Shown here: positions 36,368 through 38,089 of the stretch, piece by piece
Layout: the number at the start of each line of letters is the position of its first letter
Position numbering within the stretch: position 1 is the stretch's first letter
Assembly (NCBI GenBank): GCA_902624425.1
Contig: CACNXK010000008.1
Location: forward strand, 1 to 38,089
Source: an uncultured SAR86 cluster bacterium
Lineage (GTDB): Bacteria > Pseudomonadota > Gammaproteobacteria > Magnimaribacterales > D2472
Direction: 5' to 3'
Length of the DNA: 38,089 bases
Notes under the pieces: model-generated
What the model was told of the DNA's origin: nothing
Database searches by the model: none
The model's input: the letters and a program-made list of their open reading frames with translations, nothing else
Translations under genes and position numbers: made by a program

Positions 36368-37455
36368 ACATTAAATTTAAAGTGAGCAATATCTCCATCT
36401 TGAAAAACATAATCCTTTCCTTCTAATCTTAATTTACCATTTTCTTTTGAACCCACCTCACCACCAAAAGAAATATAGTCTTCAAAGCTTACAACCTCTG
36501 CCTTAATGAAGCCTCTTTCAAAGTCTGTATGAATTCTTCCAGCTGCTTGCGGAGCAAGAGAACCACTTTTTACTGTCCATGCACGCAACTCATTTGGACC
36601 AGCTGTAAAAAAGGTATCCAAACCAAGGATTTCATAGCCTTTCTTTATGATTTTATTGAGGGCTGGCTCTTTAATTCCTTCTAACTCTAAAAAATCTTTT
36701 TTATCTTGTTCATCAAGACTAGCTATTTCTTCCTCAAGTTTTATCTGCACCTCAATGACATCTTGATTCATACCCTTAGCATACTCATTAAGATCATTGA
36801 GATTTTTTTTTGAGTGCTCTGTATCAGATACATTTGCAATAAAGAAAATAGGTTTTACAGTAAGAAGCTGAAAAGATTTAATTATTTTTATATCCTCTTT
36901 ATTTGAGTATTTATCTAATTTTATAAAATCACCAGATTCTAGAGTCTTTAAACAATCCTCAATTAAAGTAAATTCATTTGCTAAATCTTTATCACCAGAT
37001 CTTAATTTTTTTTCTATCTTTTCTTTTCTCTTATTCAAGGTTTCAAGATCAGCAAAAATCAGCTCAAGATTAATTACTTCTGCATCTCTAGTTGAATTAA
37101 TTTCTCCATCAACATGAGTAATATTATCGTCATCAAAACACCTTACTACATGGGCTAATGCATTCATTTCTCTTATATTTGATAGAAAACTATTCCCAAG
37201 ACCTTCTCCCTTAGAGGCACCTTTTACTAATCCAGCAATATCAACAAGATTCAAAGTTGTAGGAATGACTTTTTTTGCATTTACAATTTCTTGTAAGGCA
37301 TTGAGCCTTGAATCAGGTACTTCAACTACCCCAATATTTGGCTCAATTGTGCAGAAAGGAAAATTCTCTGCAGGGATCGAGGATTGTGTTATTGCATTGA
37401 ATAAGGTTGATTTTCCAACATTTGGCAAACCAATAATTCCACATTTAAAACCCAT
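36364..37455 (-). CDS. ychF: Ribosome-associated P-loop ATPase YchF (OLA1 type)
   Basis: Obg-family nucleotide hydrolase that binds ribosomes and prefers ATP in relatives. The P-loop is GLPNVGKST (residues 8-16), followed by switch region DIAGLVKGASKGEGLGNSFL. The base-recognition site is NVSD in place of a GTPase NKxD, consistent with the ATP preference of the subfamily. A coiled-coil insertion spans about 130-200, and a C-terminal TGS domain follows with AAGRIHTDFERGFIKAEV. The length of 363 residues equals E. coli YchF. It follows pth after 1 base, giving rplY-pth-ychF. Confidence 0.96.
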   Translation of the reverse strand: MGFKCGIIGLPNVGKSTLFNAITQSSIPAENFPFCTIEPNIGVVEVPDSRLNALQEIVNAKKVIPTTLNLVDIAGLVKGASKGEGLGNSFLSNIREMNALAHVVRCFDDDNITHVDGEINSTRDAEVINLELIFADLETLNKRKEKIEKKLRSGDKDLANEFTLIEDCLKTLESGDFIKLDKYSNKEDIKIIKSFQLLTVKPIFFIANVSDTEHSKKNLNDLNEYAKGMNQDVIEVQIKLEEEIASLDEQDKKDFLELEGIKEPALNKIIKKGYEILGLDTFFTAGPNELRAWTVKSGSLAPQAAGRIHTDFERGFIKAEVVSFEDYISFGGEVGSKENGKLRLEGKDYVFQDGDIAHFKFNV

Positions 37456-37456
37456 G

Positions 37457-38011
37457 CTAGTTTACCAAGTTTTGAAGATCTTCAATTTCAAGATTAAAAA
37501 TCTTGTCTTGGTGAATAAAAATCTTGTCATATAAATCTTCAAGGAGTAGCATTTCATTTGGATTGAATTTTCCTAAGACCCAGTTCGTAACATCATCCTT
37601 AACACCAGGATGACTTACACCTATTTTTAATCTTTTAAAGTTTTTTCCAATAGTATTCGATAAATCTTTGACTCCATTATGGCCCCCATCTCCGCCACCA
37701 GATTTAAATTTTGCAGCACCAATCTGTGTATCAATATCATCATGCAATACCAAGATTTGCTCTGCATTGGCATTAAGATACCTTTTGAGCAAAGCAGCAA
37801 CTTTCCCGGTTTCATTAACATAAACATGAGGAACCACTAAAAAAATGTTGGGTTTTATTTCACAGATACTGCATTTGAGTTTTGATTTCTTAATGAAAGA
37901 GCAGTTATGATCTTTTGCTAACCTCTCTATCCAGTCTTTGCCGATGTTATGTCTGGTATTTTTATATTTATCCTCAGGGTTTCCGATACCAAGAATAAAT
38001 ACCTTCTGCAC
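37457..38011 (-). CDS. pth: Peptidyl-tRNA hydrolase
   Basis: Recycles peptidyl-tRNA released from stalled ribosomes. I start it at GTG (38011-38009), 7 bases after the rplY stop, giving 184 residues beginning MQKVFILGIGNPEDKYKNTR (E. coli 194). A longer frame upstream only reads the rplY tail out of frame and is not conserved. Catalytic His21 is in NTRHNIG, with Asn11 nearby. YVNETGK carries the second substrate-binding Asn, and LHDDIDTQIG the catalytic Asp. KSGGGDGGHNGVKDL is the family's glycine-rich signature. The family's FMN before SGK is YVN here. Confidence 0.95.
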   Translation of the reverse strand: MQKVFILGIGNPEDKYKNTRHNIGKDWIERLAKDHNCSFIKKSKLKCSICEIKPNIFLVVPHVYVNETGKVAALLKRYLNANAEQILVLHDDIDTQIGAAKFKSGGGDGGHNGVKDLSNTIGKNFKRLKIGVSHPGVKDDVTNWVLGKFNPNEMLLLEDLYDKIFIHQDKIFNLEIEDLQNLVN

Positions 38012-38018
38012 TAGATTG

Positions 38019-38089
38019 CTATTCTGAAGCTTCTTCTTTTTCTTCTGTATTCGCAGAATCTTCGTCAGAAGTTTCTTCAGTGACTTCAC
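38019..38089 (-). CDS. rplY: 50S ribosomal protein L25 (CTC type), C-terminal tail only
   Basis: Only the last 22 codons are present, running from the window edge to TAG at 38021-38019. The peptide is acidic (EVTEETSDEDSANTEEKE and so on), like the tails of longer L25/Ctc proteins. The identity rests on this tail and on position directly before pth, the standard rplY-pth pair. It lies out of frame with pth, which starts 7 bases later. Confidence 0.65.
   Translation of the reverse strand, partial: EVTEETSDEDSANTEEKEEASE

Noticed and set aside
38012-38089. Longer N-terminus for Pth with a Lys-rich leader
   Set aside because: The leader is the rplY acidic tail read in another frame; family alignment supports the GTG at 38011.

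Overview
The window looks like core chromosome of a streamlined, AT-rich gammaproteobacterium. The gene blocks are classic gammaproteobacterial ones: holD-rimI, pepA/lptFG, rplY-pth-ychF, and rlmE-ftsH-glmM-tpiA-secG followed by tRNA-fMet-rimP-nusA-infB-rbfA-truB-rpsO-pnp. The tpiA position between glmM and secG resembles Pseudomonas-type order. Very short or overlapping gene junctions, several shortened proteins and low GC suggest a marine oligotroph such as the SAR86 lineage. That placement is inference, not a measured assignment. I see no phage, insertion sequence, CRISPR array or toxin-antitoxin locus, and no stretch over 300 bases lacks a gene.

Layout. 1-5577: 3' end of an enoyl-CoA hydratase gene; leuA (-); a probable holD overlapping rimI (+); a glutathione peroxidase (-); an ElaA-like acetyltransferase (+); an outer-membrane-type lipoprotein with an Ig-like domain and VCBS/FG-GAP-like repeats. 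5584-7897: astA-astB, the first two steps of arginine succinyltransferase catabolism. 7900-11638: pepA-valS (-), with valS ending early and no holC between them. 11701-14224: lptF-lptG (+) and an RDD membrane protein (-). 14265-17739: a POT peptide transporter and a 42-residue basic ORF (+), then map-dapE (-). 17895-22209: carA-carB. 22236-27612: greA, rlmE, ftsH, glmM, tpiA, secG. 27615-27881: tRNA-Leu(GAG) (-) and initiator tRNA-Met (+). 27933-35629: rimP-nusA-infB-rbfA-truB-rpsO-pnp. 35737-36247: two small paralogous membrane proteins. 36252-38089: elongator tRNA-Met, ychF, pth and the tail of rplY (-).

Together the genes cover translation and RNA metabolism (tRNAs, rimP, infB, rbfA, truB, rpsO, pnp, pth, ychF, rlmE, valS, map), transcription elongation (nusA, greA), envelope biogenesis (lptFG, glmM, dapE, secG, ftsH), pyrimidine/arginine precursor supply (carAB), leucine synthesis (leuA), and peptide and arginine use (pepA, POT, astAB).

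The points most worth a second look are: the valine-tRNA ligase that lacks its C-terminal ~200 residues; the missing holC beside a divergent holD candidate; the paralogous small membrane-protein pair separated by a strong hairpin; a U1-U72 initiator tRNA; extended -10 boxes placed so close to start codons that leaderless mRNAs are predicted; and symmetric -10-like palindromes in divergent intergenic regions.
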